A stretch of 64,000 nucleotides of DNA from Dyadobacter arcticus (GTDB lineage Bacteria; Bacteroidota; Bacteroidia; Cytophagales; Spirosomataceae): the NCBI RefSeq assembly GCF_011762185.1, contig NZ_JAASQJ010000002.1:682001-746000 (forward strand), written 5' to 3'. The first letter of the stretch is position 1. Every line of letters starts with the position of its first letter. The notes under the pieces were generated by a model that had not been told where the DNA came from, made no database searches, and saw nothing but the letters and a program-made list of their open reading frames with translations. The position numbers and the translations under genes were made by a program. Shown in pieces: positions 9,491 through 18,405 of this stretch.

Positions 9491-10168
9491 ATGAATAACC
9501 TATCTCTTCCCGTCACCGATTATCTTGAAATGGAAACCGCCAATATTTTGCTTTATGACGACAATGAAGCTTTGCGGATCAGCATGGAAGCGCTTATTTC
9601 TGAGAGCGTGGATCTGAATCTTCTGGGGGCAATGCACACGCCTCAAAATGTGGTCAGTGATATTCAAACGCTTCATCCGGACGTCATTTTAATGGACATT
9701 GACATGCCGGGCATGAATGGCGTGGAGGCAGTGAAAAATATTCGGGCATATGATGAAAAGCTACCTGTTATCATGCTGACGGTTTTTGACGATAATGAAA
9801 ACATTTTCAATGCAATATGTGCGGGAGCTTCGGGCTATATTTTGAAGAGATATGCCAGTGAGGAAATTCCGTCGGCGATACGCACGGTGATGAGCGGTGG
9901 CGCGCCAATGACCGGATCGGTAGCTAGGAAAGTGCTTCAAATGCTGCCAACTGCCAAAAGTGAAGAGCAGGAAGATTACAAGTTGTCCAAGCGCGAAACA
10001 GAATTGCTTCAATTGCTCGTCAATGGATTTAGCTATAAAATGATTGGGTATGAGCTGAATATCAGTCTGGATACTGTGCGGTCGCACATTAAGAAGATCT
10101 ACGACAAATTACACGTTCATTCTGCGACGGAGGCGGTCTCGCTGGCGATTAAAAAGCGGATTGTGTAA
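9491..10168 (+). CDS. NarL/FixJ-family response regulator
   Basis: The receiver domain occupies about residues 15-135, with the phospho-acceptor D69 in VILMDIDMPGMNG and the conserved K in ILKRYAS. A LuxR-type helix-turn-helix follows from about 158 to 220 (SKRETELLQLLVNGFSYKMI then TVRSHIKKIYDKLHV). It is the expected partner of the upstream HisKA_3-type kinase. An internal ATG at codon 14 (METANILLYDD) sits directly before the receiver and is an alternative start. Target genes are not evident from the window. Confidence 0.9.
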   Translation: MNNLSLPVTDYLEMETANILLYDDNEALRISMEALISESVDLNLLGAMHTPQNVVSDIQTLHPDVILMDIDMPGMNGVEAVKNIRAYDEKLPVIMLTVFDDNENIFNAICAGASGYILKRYASEEIPSAIRTVMSGGAPMTGSVARKVLQMLPTAKSEEQEDYKLSKRETELLQLLVNGFSYKMIGYELNISLDTVRSHIKKIYDKLHVHSATEAVSLAIKKRIV

Positions 10169-10177
10169 AAACAAAGA

Positions 10178-10196
10178 AGCCCGTCGTAGCGACGGG
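10178..10196. terminator. bidirectional hairpin terminator
   Basis: An 8-bp perfect GC-rich stem, gcccgtcg/cgacgggc, with loop tag lies between converging genes. The T-rich tail is better on the minus strand (read as ttctttgttttt), so it most likely ends the OmpA transcript and also blocks read-through from the regulator. Confidence 0.75.
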
Positions 10197-10221
10197 CCTA
10201 ATCATTAAAGCTTTCTAAACC

Positions 10222-11109
10222 TTACTTACCTGCATTAGGTGTGTAAAGGTTGAAGAACTGATCCAATTTTGGTGTAATGATGATCTCAGTACGACGGTTC
10301 AGGCTGCGGTTAGGCGCTGAATCATTTGCCACTTTAGGCAGATATTCTCCACGGCCACCGGCAATCATACGCACTGGCTCAACACCATATTTCTTTTGAA
10401 GCGTACGCGCCACAGTCGTTGCGCGTAAAACACTCAAATCCCAGTTATCAGTAATTTTATCGGTAGCGATAGGCACATTATCCGTGTGACCTTCGATCAG
10501 GATTTCAATTTCTTTGTAATCATTCAGGATTTTAGCAACCTTACCCAATACAACTTCAGCCTGGGTATTGATTACAGAACTTCCCGACTTGAAGAGCATT
10601 TTGTCAGACAATGAAACATACACAACCCCTTTTTTTACTTCGATTTGCACATCTTCATCGCTAACATCAGCCAACGAACGTTTCAGGTTCAAAACCAGCG
10701 CCATGTTCAGGGAATCTTTTTTCTGAATGCTTGAATTTAGGTCACGAATCTGCGTGCCCTGGGCGTCCATCATAGCAAGTGACTTTTTAATGCTTTCAGA
10801 ACCTTCTTTGCTGATGACAGACAGGTCAGACATTCTGTCCAGCAGGTTGTTGTTGTTCTTCTTCAAAAACTCTACCTGATCTTCCAGTTCTTTCATCTTC
10901 AAATTTTTGCTGGTAAGCTCGTCGTTTTTGGCTTTCAAATCATTATTCAGAGTAGCAGTTCTGCTATCACAGTCGTTGAGGTCGGCCCGGGCTTTATCCA
11001 ATTGGATCTGGATTTCGTTCGCCTGTTTCTGAGCAGTCAACAATTTCTTCTTGCTGGCGCAAGATCCCAATACAAAAAGCATTGCGACGGCTAAAATGGT
11101 ATTTTTCAT
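10222..11109 (-). CDS. OmpA-family peptidoglycan-binding lipoprotein
   Basis: From the ATG at 11107-11109 the product starts MKNTILAVAMLFVLGSCASK, a lipoprotein signal with lipobox LGSC. A long helical coiled coil follows at about 20-140 (QANEIQIQLDKARADLND). The C-terminal OmpA domain has GHTDNVPI and NRSLNRRTEIII, the residues that grip diaminopimelate in peptidoglycan. It probably tethers the outer membrane to the wall. An ATG two codons further upstream (11115) is also possible. It stands alone, with a candidate promoter about 125 nt upstream. Confidence 0.88.
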   Translation of the reverse strand: MKNTILAVAMLFVLGSCASKKKLLTAQKQANEIQIQLDKARADLNDCDSRTATLNNDLKAKNDELTSKNLKMKELEDQVEFLKKNNNNLLDRMSDLSVISKEGSESIKKSLAMMDAQGTQIRDLNSSIQKKDSLNMALVLNLKRSLADVSDEDVQIEVKKGVVYVSLSDKMLFKSGSSVINTQAEVVLGKVAKILNDYKEIEILIEGHTDNVPIATDKITDNWDLSVLRATTVARTLQKKYGVEPVRMIAGGRGEYLPKVANDSAPNRSLNRRTEIIITPKLDQFFNLYTPNAGK

Positions 11110-11232
11110 AATCATCTAGGGTTATTAAAAGATTGAAACACTGTTAAGTTGAATAAAAGAACAAGTAAACGTATAGTACAAATATCTTGCCAAATGGCGT
11201 AAAGAGTAGCCCGGGGTGCCGGTTTCAAGTCG

Positions 11233-11240
11233 CAAAGGTA
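11233..11240 (-). promoter_or_regulatory. possible -7 box (TACCTTTG) for the OmpA gene
   Basis: An exact TAnnTTTG match on the minus strand, with a TTG about 24 nt further upstream, slightly wider than the usual 19-23. It would give an untranslated leader of roughly 115 nt. Confidence 0.35.
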
Positions 11241-11308
11241 TAAAAAAAGGGAAAATTGCCACAGACAATCCTCCCTTTTATAAGATAGAATACAATAATA
11301 AACCTTTT

Positions 11309-12055
11309 TTAATACGGCATTGCCCAATATGGGTTGCGATGCGATTTAATGCTGTCCCGGATATGTGTTGACATAAGTTCTTCATATTTCTGAGTGGCGA
11401 TCTTTTTCCCTTTTATTTTTTTGGGAATGGAAATCTCCTCCTCAGTCACCGGTCTCATTTTCACTTCCTTTGCCGTGGTAACGATATCCCCGTCATTAAT
11501 ATCCAATTCAAGGATCATTCCCGGTAGCCCGGAATATTGCTCCGGCCCGCCGGAAACAGGCAGGTTGTCGGCAAACCAAGCCGTTATTTTCTGGCTTTTA
11601 ATCGTGTCTTCCGTTACCGCCATCATGCACATATATCCTGCCACTTCCTTGATCTTATTCATAACCTTCCACTTGGGCAGTTTCAGCGAGTCGTCGACAA
11701 TGTAGGTCTTGCCAAGCATTTCAATAATGTCTGTGCGTTTTTCGTTTTCGAAGTCACGGTATATTTTATATTCCCCTTTTCTCCATGAGTAGCCGCCATC
11801 TAACTCTTCATTTTTCGGATAGCCATAAAAGCTTTGTTTTTCATTAAAAAACAAAGTCATTTCCTGCTTATGCTCGTCATCATTGGCCCAGGTCATTTTC
11901 ATCCTGTCCTTTTCCTCATTGCTGAGATAGCTCAGGCGGGAATAAAGTCGCGTCCAATGATAGACTTTTTCGTAGGTAATCTGCCCCTCCATTTTCTGCG
12001 CGAACACATTTGCGGAAGCCAAAAACAGCAATATAAAAAGTGTAATTGATCTCAT
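11309..12055 (-). CDS. GLPGLI family protein
   Basis: The ATG at 12053-12055 gives MRSITLFILLFLASANVFAQ, a clean signal peptide, so it is preferred over the longer frame to 12094, which would overlap the upstream gene. The 248-residue product contains the family's signature in EQYSGLPGMILELDIN and the usual DNLPVSGGPEQY context. Members are secreted proteins of unknown function, typically encoded beside TonB-type barrels, as here. It follows the barrel gene by 13 nt on the same strand, so they almost certainly share an mRNA. Confidence 0.88.
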   Translation of the reverse strand: MRSITLFILLFLASANVFAQKMEGQITYEKVYHWTRLYSRLSYLSNEEKDRMKMTWANDDEHKQEMTLFFNEKQSFYGYPKNEELDGGYSWRKGEYKIYRDFENEKRTDIIEMLGKTYIVDDSLKLPKWKVMNKIKEVAGYMCMMAVTEDTIKSQKITAWFADNLPVSGGPEQYSGLPGMILELDINDGDIVTTAKEVKMRPVTEEEISIPKKIKGKKIATQKYEELMSTHIRDSIKSHRNPYWAMPY

Positions 12056-12068
12056 ATTTTTAATTCGC

Positions 12069-14873
12069 TTAAAAGTTATTATTACGTCTGACACTGGCCG
12101 ACATTCCTCTCATATTATACGTGAAACTCAACATAAAGTATCGGGATAAGGTAGATACCCGCCGCTCGGTATAGTAGTTCTGATTTACCGTCTGGGTAAT
12201 GCCCAGGTTCTTTTTAAACACGTCATTGGCAGTAAGCCGCACTTCTCCTTTCTTGCTTTTGAGGACAATCTTATAAACAGAAAGATTGAGAATCGGTTGT
12301 TTTTGGTTGAAGCCGAACTGATCGTTCTTGTAACTGAAATAGTTGAAACGCGCATTGAAATAGATATCCTTCGGCATTTTTACATTCATATCCGCACCAT
12401 AGTTGCTGTTGAAGATCTTCTGGTTCTGACTTGTATTAATAGAATATTTCGTATCGCTGATATTCCAGTTTGCATTGGTATATAGCGTGAAAATATCGCT
12501 TGGGGTCAGATCCAGCCGGGCGCCAAAGTTGTAACCATCCGTTTTTGTCTGGTTTTCGACGTTGTTAATGAAAGTCAGGTTTTTGCTGAAATTGAGCCCG
12601 GTATTAAGATTTAATGTTGCCTTCGTTTTTTTCAAAGGGAATCCAAAACCAATGTAGGTACCATAACTATTTCCACCGGTAATGTTCATGGGTTTAGTAG
12701 TCGTGATCAGGTTGTCCAGATTAATAGTCCGGTTGTACACGATCTGGTTCACATTGTAATTGTAATTTACATTAACATACAAATTGGTGAAACTTGCCGG
12801 ATTGAACATTTGATATCCGCCATACATGCTATGGGTAGAAGCCGGGATAAGATCCGGATTTCCTTCAACAATATACAATGGATTGCTGTTATCTACGATC
12901 GGCTGCAAGTCAGTGATCGAAGGTTCCCTAACATTCAAGCCGTATTCAGCATACAGATACCTGTTGTTTTTAAGATCAAAATTGAGGGAAACATTGGGTA
13001 CCCAGGTGAAAAACTTGCGGTCGACTATGGTGAAGTTGCTCGAAGATTTGTCGGCGGCAAACTTACCTTGCAGATCATACTGCACACCAGCCAGACCTGC
13101 CGCAATGTTGAGGCCTTTATTGGAGTAACGCAAGCTGGTACCCACCCGATTGTATGTGAAATCATTTGAGTAATACCGTGTTAAAAACTGATTTACTTCC
13201 GGCATATCACCTTCGACGTCGAACACATTTCTGTCCACTTTGTCCTTTCGCATGCTGTAATTATAGAATGTTTCCCAAAAGAACTTTTTTGAAAACGGCT
13301 CGACATAAGATAAACTTCCTTTGAAATTGCCCCGGGTGCTTTCCGTTTCGTTCATCTGATTGATCACACTGTTACGGAGCGAATCCTGAGGAAATAAGTT
13401 AATGGAATTCAGCCTCTTATCCTCGTCCGAATTGTTGATATTATAACCCACGCTGGCTGCAAAATTCCTTCCTTTTTTCTTAAACTTATGCCTGTACAAA
13501 AGAAGATTTGCCATTGCAAATGAGTTATAATTACTCACATTATCTACCGTTGATTGGTTAGAAAGGACATCCTCACTTCGGAACGATTGCTGAAAACTGT
13601 CATATTGATTATCTCCAGAATTGATCCTTGAATTACTGATCAAAATGATCGTGTTGAGCGAATCGATGATTTTCTCAAAGCGAAAGCTTGGCCGGTGATT
13701 TCCTGTAAAACCCAGCGTTTTGTTGTTTTCTATTGAGCTATATGAGTCGTTCGTCAAGAAGTTTTCAGTGCTCGACCGCACGTCCATAATGGATCGGCTC
13801 TGGTTATAAAAGTAGCTCGTGCTAAGTTTGGTTTTCTTTGTATCAAAATTATAATTGGCGCCGCCAGCCCAGTTTTTGGTAAATCCGCCGGATCCGGCGC
13901 CACCCCAGTTTGGCTGAATAGTAATGTCGTCGCCGCCATAATATCGGCCGCTATTGAACCCAAAATCCCCATCATCGCCCCAGTTGAACGATTGGCTTCC
14001 TTTGAAATCCTGGTAATCATTCCTGGCAATGCCGGATTGATTGGTGTTGTTCCCAAAACCCAGCAATGCGAATTGCTGCTTGTCGTCAAAACGGTTGTAA
14101 CTCACCTTCCCCTCCATTCTGGAATCTGTCCCAACCCCAGCCACCGCCTTGCCAAATCCGCCTTTTTTATGGCTTTCCTTTAATTCCAGGTTCAAGGTCT
14201 TCTCCCGCTTCCCATCATCGACACCCGTTGCTTTTGACTGCTCTGTTTTACCATTGAAAACCTGCACTTTATTAATGGCTTCCGCGGGCAGATTTTTGGT
14301 GGCCATTTTAGGATCATCCCCAAAGAATCTCTTACCGTCCACCGTTACACGTTTGATTTCCTCTCCCTGCGCGCGAATGTTTCCATCCCCATCTACCTGT
14401 ACACCCGGCAATTTCCTGAGGAGATCTTCTACAGTCGAACCGGGCGGTACTTTAAATGCTTTTGCGTCGAACTCTACCGTATCGCCCCGAATGCTCAGTG
14501 GAGCCCTGGCTGTTTTGATGACTACCTCATATAGTTCCTTTTGCAGCACTTTCATCCGGATCTTACCCAAATCCACTGTTTCCAGGTCTTTTGGGTTGAT
14601 ATCGTCCTGATATGGGATGAAGCCTACGTACGAAACCTTGAAAATGTAGGAGATCCTTTTGAGATTTTTTAGCTCGAAAGCACCTTCCTTATTGGTCCGC
14701 CCAAAATTCACAAGCGATGAATCCTTGGGTAAAAGCAGCATGATCGTGGCCTCCGGCAATACTGCGCCGGAACTGTCGGAAATGATTCCTTTTAACGAAA
14801 ACCGTCCCCCTGTCTGCGCATGGGCAGACCAAGTAGAAACACATAAAAAGAGCAGAAGTAAGATTTTTTTCAA
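12069..14873 (-). CDS. TonB-dependent receptor-like outer-membrane beta-barrel (OMP_b-brl_3 type)
   Basis: The 934-residue protein has a signal peptide (about 1-19, ending SAHA). A carboxypeptidase-regulatory-like beta-sandwich follows at about 25-110 (GIISDSSGAVLPEATI). A plug-like domain at 120-210 carries LLRKLPGVQVDGDGNI, and then a long barrel rich in aromatic/Asn strands. It ends SASVRRNNNF. It lacks the full SusC layout, fitting the TonB-receptor subgroup that pairs with GLPGLI proteins. Substrate is unknown. The first gene of a two-gene operon, it is preceded by a 270-bp AT-rich divergent promoter region. Confidence 0.87.
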   Translation of the reverse strand: MKKILLLLFLCVSTWSAHAQTGGRFSLKGIISDSSGAVLPEATIMLLLPKDSSLVNFGRTNKEGAFELKNLKRISYIFKVSYVGFIPYQDDINPKDLETVDLGKIRMKVLQKELYEVVIKTARAPLSIRGDTVEFDAKAFKVPPGSTVEDLLRKLPGVQVDGDGNIRAQGEEIKRVTVDGKRFFGDDPKMATKNLPAEAINKVQVFNGKTEQSKATGVDDGKREKTLNLELKESHKKGGFGKAVAGVGTDSRMEGKVSYNRFDDKQQFALLGFGNNTNQSGIARNDYQDFKGSQSFNWGDDGDFGFNSGRYYGGDDITIQPNWGGAGSGGFTKNWAGGANYNFDTKKTKLSTSYFYNQSRSIMDVRSSTENFLTNDSYSSIENNKTLGFTGNHRPSFRFEKIIDSLNTIILISNSRINSGDNQYDSFQQSFRSEDVLSNQSTVDNVSNYNSFAMANLLLYRHKFKKKGRNFAASVGYNINNSDEDKRLNSINLFPQDSLRNSVINQMNETESTRGNFKGSLSYVEPFSKKFFWETFYNYSMRKDKVDRNVFDVEGDMPEVNQFLTRYYSNDFTYNRVGTSLRYSNKGLNIAAGLAGVQYDLQGKFAADKSSSNFTIVDRKFFTWVPNVSLNFDLKNNRYLYAEYGLNVREPSITDLQPIVDNSNPLYIVEGNPDLIPASTHSMYGGYQMFNPASFTNLYVNVNYNYNVNQIVYNRTINLDNLITTTKPMNITGGNSYGTYIGFGFPLKKTKATLNLNTGLNFSKNLTFINNVENQTKTDGYNFGARLDLTPSDIFTLYTNANWNISDTKYSINTSQNQKIFNSNYGADMNVKMPKDIYFNARFNYFSYKNDQFGFNQKQPILNLSVYKIVLKSKKGEVRLTANDVFKKNLGITQTVNQNYYTERRVSTLSRYFMLSFTYNMRGMSASVRRNNNF

Positions 14874-15088
14874 GGCTGGCTGACGGGTTAGGTGGGGAAT
14901 TATGTAACTGAGTAATTACTTTTTGCAATAATATGCAAACCAAAATAACTTTACAACTAAATTTTTAGTTTGAAGTAAACTTTTACAAGATTGTTACAAA
15001 ATTTAACATTAATTAAGAGGTCAACTGTAAATATCAAATTTTATTATATATAAGTTACTTATATTCTATAAAAATATAAAATTTTAAT

Positions 15089-15122
15089 TTTGCGGTAATA
15101 TTGGCGGTGTTCATTATCTTAT
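15089..15122 (+). promoter_or_regulatory. candidate promoter for the metallophosphoesterase gene
   Basis: TTTG at 15089-15092 and TATCTTAT at 15115-15122 are separated by 22 nt and resemble the Bacteroidota TTTG / TAnnTTTG pair (6 of 8 in the second box). A start site near 15128 would lie after the first in-frame ATG (15121) and so supports translation from 15148. Confidence 0.35.
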
Positions 15123-15147
15123 GATAGTAAGTTCTGACACCCTTATA

Positions 15148-15657
15148 ATGAAGACAATTGGATTGATATCAGATACGCACGGCTATCTGGATGGTCGGGT
15201 ATTCGATCATTTTTCACATTGTGATGAGGTCTGGCATGCCGGCGATCTGGGTTCTTCGAAGATCATTGACCAGCTGGAAGCTTTCAAACCAACAAGAATC
15301 ATTTTTGGCAATATTGATAGCGCTGAGATAAGAGCACGTACCGAGGAAAACCTGCATTTTGAACTGGAAGGGTTTTCCATTTGGATGACCCACATTGGAG
15401 GGGCGCCACCTAAATACAACCCTCAGGTTAAACCGATTCTCAAATCAAATACGCCTGATCTTTTCATCTGCGGGCACTCACATATCCTACGGGTGATCCG
15501 CGACCCAGCTTTGAATAATATGCTTTACATAAACCCCGGCGCTGCGGGCCAGGAAGGCTTTCACAAATTTCGCACCATTTTACGCTTCAACTTGCACGAC
15601 GGGATTATTAGCCAGATGGAAGTTATTGAGCTAGGAAAAAGAGGAGCAATTGCTTGA
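15148..15657 (+). CDS. YfcE/MJ0936-type metallophosphoesterase
   Basis: From ATG 15148 the product begins MKTIGLISDTHGYLDG. It carries the calcineurin-like motifs SDTHG, HAGDLGS, FGNID and CGHSHILR, and ends its core with INPGAAGQEG. Length (169 residues) suits the small YfcE/MJ0936 phosphodiesterases that bind two metals. The frame extends nine codons upstream, but that extension is not family-like. It converges with the M28 peptidase gene with only 3 nt between stops. The physiological substrate is unknown for most members. Confidence 0.85.
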   Translation: MKTIGLISDTHGYLDGRVFDHFSHCDEVWHAGDLGSSKIIDQLEAFKPTRIIFGNIDSAEIRARTEENLHFELEGFSIWMTHIGGAPPKYNPQVKPILKSNTPDLFICGHSHILRVIRDPALNNMLYINPGAAGQEGFHKFRTILRFNLHDGIISQMEVIELGKRGAIA

Positions 15658-15660
15658 AAT

Positions 15661-16887
15661 TCAGAAGGTAACCCTAACTTTTTTGATTTCCTTGCCCCGC
15701 AGCAGCTCGGCCTCGACTTGTTGGCCTTTCTCGTGTTTTCCAAGAATTTCCATGTAGTCGTAAATGGTCGCTATATCTTTCCCAGCAAGTTTGGTAATGA
15801 TGTCGCCCACGAGAATACCTGCTTTTTCGGCAGGGCGGGCTTTTGTAACGCCGTCTATTTTAAGGCCTTTTCCAGAATAACTGTAATTAGGCATGACGCC
15901 CAATGTTACTTTGAAATTGCTTGTGGTAACGCCGCTATGTGCATTGCCTGCGCTTAAAAATTCCGGCTCAGCAGCTTCTTTGTCCAGATTTTGCAGCAGA
16001 CCTGCGATCACATTAAGTATCCTCGCTTCTCCATCCACATTAATTTTGTCAGGATCGTCAGAAATTTTGTGGTAATCGCCATGCCCGCCGGTGAAGAATT
16101 GTACAACAGGAATGTCTTTCAAATAAAATGAGGTATGATCCGATGCCCCAATTCCGGACGAGTCGACTGTGTATTTCAGATTTTGTGATTTTGCTAGATC
16201 AGGAATGAGTTTTCCCCACACTTTACTCGTGCCCCAGCCAGAAATGATGATGCCCTTATTTTCATCCAGCCGACCAATCATATCCATGTTGATCATGCAG
16301 GAAATGGAGTTTAAAGGAACGGTTGGTTTCTCGGTAAAACGTTTAGAACCGATCAGCCCGAGTTCTTCTCCGGAAAATGTGATAAAGAGGTAGTTATGCT
16401 TTTCTACCACATCGTTTTCCGAAAAGTATTTGGCAAGTTCGAGCACCCCCGTGGTGCCGGATGCATTGTCATCCGCACCATTATGTATTTTGTTCTTACT
16501 GTCGGGTGACAGTGATCTTCCCTGGTATCCTCTCCCCAAGTGGTCATAATGTGCTCCGATCACAATGGTTTTGGAAGCGCCGTTATCGAGAAAACCAACT
16601 ACATTTCGTCCTATCAGCTGATGCGCTTTTCCATCAATTGCAAATGAAATTTCAAAAGGCTGGAAAAAACTAACATTCTTACCGGCAGGTTTCAGGTTTA
16701 ACTTTTCAAAGACGTCAGCAATATAATTCGCGGCTTTGATCTCGCCCAAACTGGCAGTACCCCGACCTTCCAGATCGTCAGAAGCCAAAAACTCGATATG
16801 TTGACGAATAAATGCAGGCTGAAAATTCTGTGATTCTCCTAAAAAGGGTAAACAAAGGATTAATAGTACGAGTATAAAGGATTTCAT
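15661..16887 (-). CDS. secreted M28-family metallopeptidase with C-terminal PDZ domain
   Basis: The signal peptide covers about residues 1-19. The M28 aminopeptidase core shows the zinc ligands in GAHYDHLG, GADDNASG, SGEELGLIG, DMIGRL and the late His in GHGDYHKISDD. A protease-associated SDDLEGRG region precedes it. A PDZ domain fills about residues 315-408 (ARPAEKAGILVGDIITKLAG), which probably binds substrate or partner C-termini. At 408 residues the length is typical. It likely acts in the periplasm on peptides. The MerR gene lies 35 nt upstream on the same strand. Confidence 0.9.
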   Translation of the reverse strand: MKSFILVLLILCLPFLGESQNFQPAFIRQHIEFLASDDLEGRGTASLGEIKAANYIADVFEKLNLKPAGKNVSFFQPFEISFAIDGKAHQLIGRNVVGFLDNGASKTIVIGAHYDHLGRGYQGRSLSPDSKNKIHNGADDNASGTTGVLELAKYFSENDVVEKHNYLFITFSGEELGLIGSKRFTEKPTVPLNSISCMINMDMIGRLDENKGIIISGWGTSKVWGKLIPDLAKSQNLKYTVDSSGIGASDHTSFYLKDIPVVQFFTGGHGDYHKISDDPDKINVDGEARILNVIAGLLQNLDKEAAEPEFLSAGNAHSGVTTSNFKVTLGVMPNYSYSGKGLKIDGVTKARPAEKAGILVGDIITKLAGKDIATIYDYMEILGKHEKGQQVEAELLRGKEIKKVRVTF

Positions 16888-16922
16888 TGAAGGTCAGATT
16901 GGTAGCTAAAATGGTAAACGCA

Positions 16923-17243
16923 TCAGAGTTTGTCTTGGATCTCCACAAGAAATTTTCTGACCCGCAATAATCGCTGGATCAGAAGCTGAGCCTCTTCTTT
17001 ACGTCTCAATTGTTCACGCGTGCCCTTGATGGTCCGGCCCTGTTTGTCGCGCTGATTGATGATTTTTTTAATGATTTCGATATCCCGTTCAGTATATCTT
17101 CTCCTGTTTCGGGCATCTCTTTTGGGGCTGAGCTGCGGAAATTTATTCTCCCAGAAACGCAATGCTGATGGCTCGCAGCCTACGAGTTTGGCGACTTCGT
17201 TGGTGTCATAATAAAGCTTTGTGTTGGGTTCCATATCGGCCAA
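16923..17243 (-). CDS. MerR-family transcriptional regulator
   Basis: The 106-residue protein holds a MerR-type winged helix: DTNEVAKLVGCEPSALRFWE, then RRRYTERDIEIIKKI. A helical tail of about 35 residues follows, with no room for a ligand domain. The sequence NKFPQLSPKRDARNRRRY resembles the short MerR proteins common in Bacteroidota. A second ATG at codon 4 is an alternative start. It precedes the M28 gene on the minus strand and follows the SRPBCC gene by 33 nt, so the three may be transcribed together. The signal it senses is unknown. Confidence 0.85.
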   Translation of the reverse strand: MADMEPNTKLYYDTNEVAKLVGCEPSALRFWENKFPQLSPKRDARNRRRYTERDIEIIKKIINQRDKQGRTIKGTREQLRRKEEAQLLIQRLLRVRKFLVEIQDKL

Positions 17244-17276
17244 ATGCAGTTAATACAAAGATAATAACCGTTTCAT

Positions 17277-17705
17277 TTAAACCCTGTTCTCAGCTAAACT
17301 TTTGATCTTGTTCAATGCATTATCTACAAATTCTTCGGAAGATTTATAATACTCGATACCGTCTGGCAGAACTGAGAAATCGCCAATTTCAATTGACAGC
17401 CTGGTTCCAGTTTCTTCTTCCGAGAGATTGTAAGTATAGCCGATGTTGTAGGCTGCGGGCGGCTGTTCCCATTTCGAAACATAAAGGCTAAAAACCAGTG
17501 ACTTGTGAGGTTCACAAACTTTAACGGTCATTTTGGTAATGCCAGACCATTCAATTGTTCGTCCTGTTTCAAGATAATAATCATCAAAATCGTGGGGAAG
17601 CGCGTCCCATTGCCTGATGTATTTTGGGGCAATCAGTACTTCCCACACCTTGGACACGGGCGCTTCTATTAAAACTTCTTCCTTAACAACCAGCTGATTA
17701 TTCAT
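17277..17705 (-). CDS. SRPBCC (AHSA1-like) domain protein
   Basis: From the ATG at 17703-17705 the product is MNNQLVVKEEVLIEAPVSKV, matching the start of the START-like/AHSA1 fold (EVLIEAPVSKVWEVL, then IRQWDALPHDF). It ends in the long C-terminal helix (YKSSEEFVDNALNKIKSLAE). The longer frame adds eight residues without homology. These 142-residue soluble proteins bind hydrophobic ligands or Hsp90-like partners; the ligand is unknown here. Its start lies 46 nt from the stop of the small membrane protein on the same strand. Confidence 0.8.
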   Translation of the reverse strand: MNNQLVVKEEVLIEAPVSKVWEVLIAPKYIRQWDALPHDFDDYYLETGRTIEWSGITKMTVKVCEPHKSLVFSLYVSKWEQPPAAYNIGYTYNLSEEETGTRLSIEIGDFSVLPDGIEYYKSSEEFVDNALNKIKSLAENRV

Positions 17706-17751
17706 GACAATTGCATTAACATTTACCAATATACGTTGAGCAATGTAAAAA

Positions 17752-17853
17752 TTATGCCGCTGCTTCCGGTTCTTCCAGCTGCTTTGTAAGTGATGTTAAA
17801 AAAAAGAATACGACAACACCAGTAATTATTCCTATTGCTAAGATCTTTTTCAT
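17752..17853 (-). CDS. 33-residue single-span membrane protein
   Basis: A short frame reads MKKILAIGIITGVVVFFFLT and continues SLTKQLEEPEAAA to a TAA. It has two N-terminal lysines, one hydrophobic helix of about 18 residues and an acidic Ala-rich tail, the layout of small inner-membrane proteins. An in-frame ATG four codons upstream (17865) gives a 37-residue version. It lies between the SRPBCC gene and the receiver gene on the same strand. No function can be assigned; the hydrophobic profile and start context are the only evidence. Confidence 0.5.
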   Translation of the reverse strand: MKKILAIGIITGVVVFFFLTSLTKQLEEPEAAA

Positions 17854-17937
17854 GATGAAACTCATTTTTGTTGGAAAGATAAATGCCCGGGTTCTTCGGG
17901 ATAATATGTACACCACAAAAAGAATACCAGTTAATGA

Positions 17938-18405
17938 CTAAGAAAGAAGGTTCTGTCTGAGAAGGAACTCTAGCTGCCCATTGACGTCCATTAATTTTTC
18001 AATCAACTCCTTATTTTCCTCCCGCAAATGAAAAATTTCATATGCATTTTTTATAATTATCCGAAGTTGTTGTTCATCCCAGGGCTTGTTGAGATAATAG
18101 TAGATGTGCCCTTTATTTACCGCGTCAATGACGGCAGTAATATCCGTATAACCGGTGAGGAGGATACGTACCGGATCGGAATATTCTTTTAAAACTTCAA
18201 TTAAAAAATCCACGCCGGTCATTTCCGGCATACGCTGATCAGTGATGATCACGTGGACCACATTATGCTTCAATAGTTCCAGGCCTTCACGCCCTGATGT
18301 GGCAATAAAAATGTTAAAATCTCGTCTAAAAGCCGCTTTGAAGGAGTTGAGATTGTTGATTTCATCATCTACATAAAGTACGCTGATTTTTCCTTTTTCC
18401 ATCAT
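17938..18405 (-). CDS. stand-alone response-regulator receiver protein
   Basis: The 155-residue protein has one receiver domain: acidic pocket VDDE (D13, D14), phospho-acceptor D56 in ITDQRMPEMTG, T in LLTGYTD, K in YLNKPWDEQ. A C-terminal helix (REENKELIEKLMDVNGQLEF) takes the place of an output domain. It closely resembles the receiver half of the hybrid protein at 23943-25034: both have a DDE..NL.SFKA.FR start and a DQRMP / TGxTDI..AIDA.NKG core. It is transcribed divergently from the E1-like/nitroreductase operon, so it likely belongs to the same signalling set. Confidence 0.85.
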   Translation of the reverse strand: MMEKGKISVLYVDDEINNLNSFKAAFRRDFNIFIATSGREGLELLKHNVVHVIITDQRMPEMTGVDFLIEVLKEYSDPVRILLTGYTDITAVIDAVNKGHIYYYLNKPWDEQQLRIIIKNAYEIFHLREENKELIEKLMDVNGQLEFLLRQNLLS

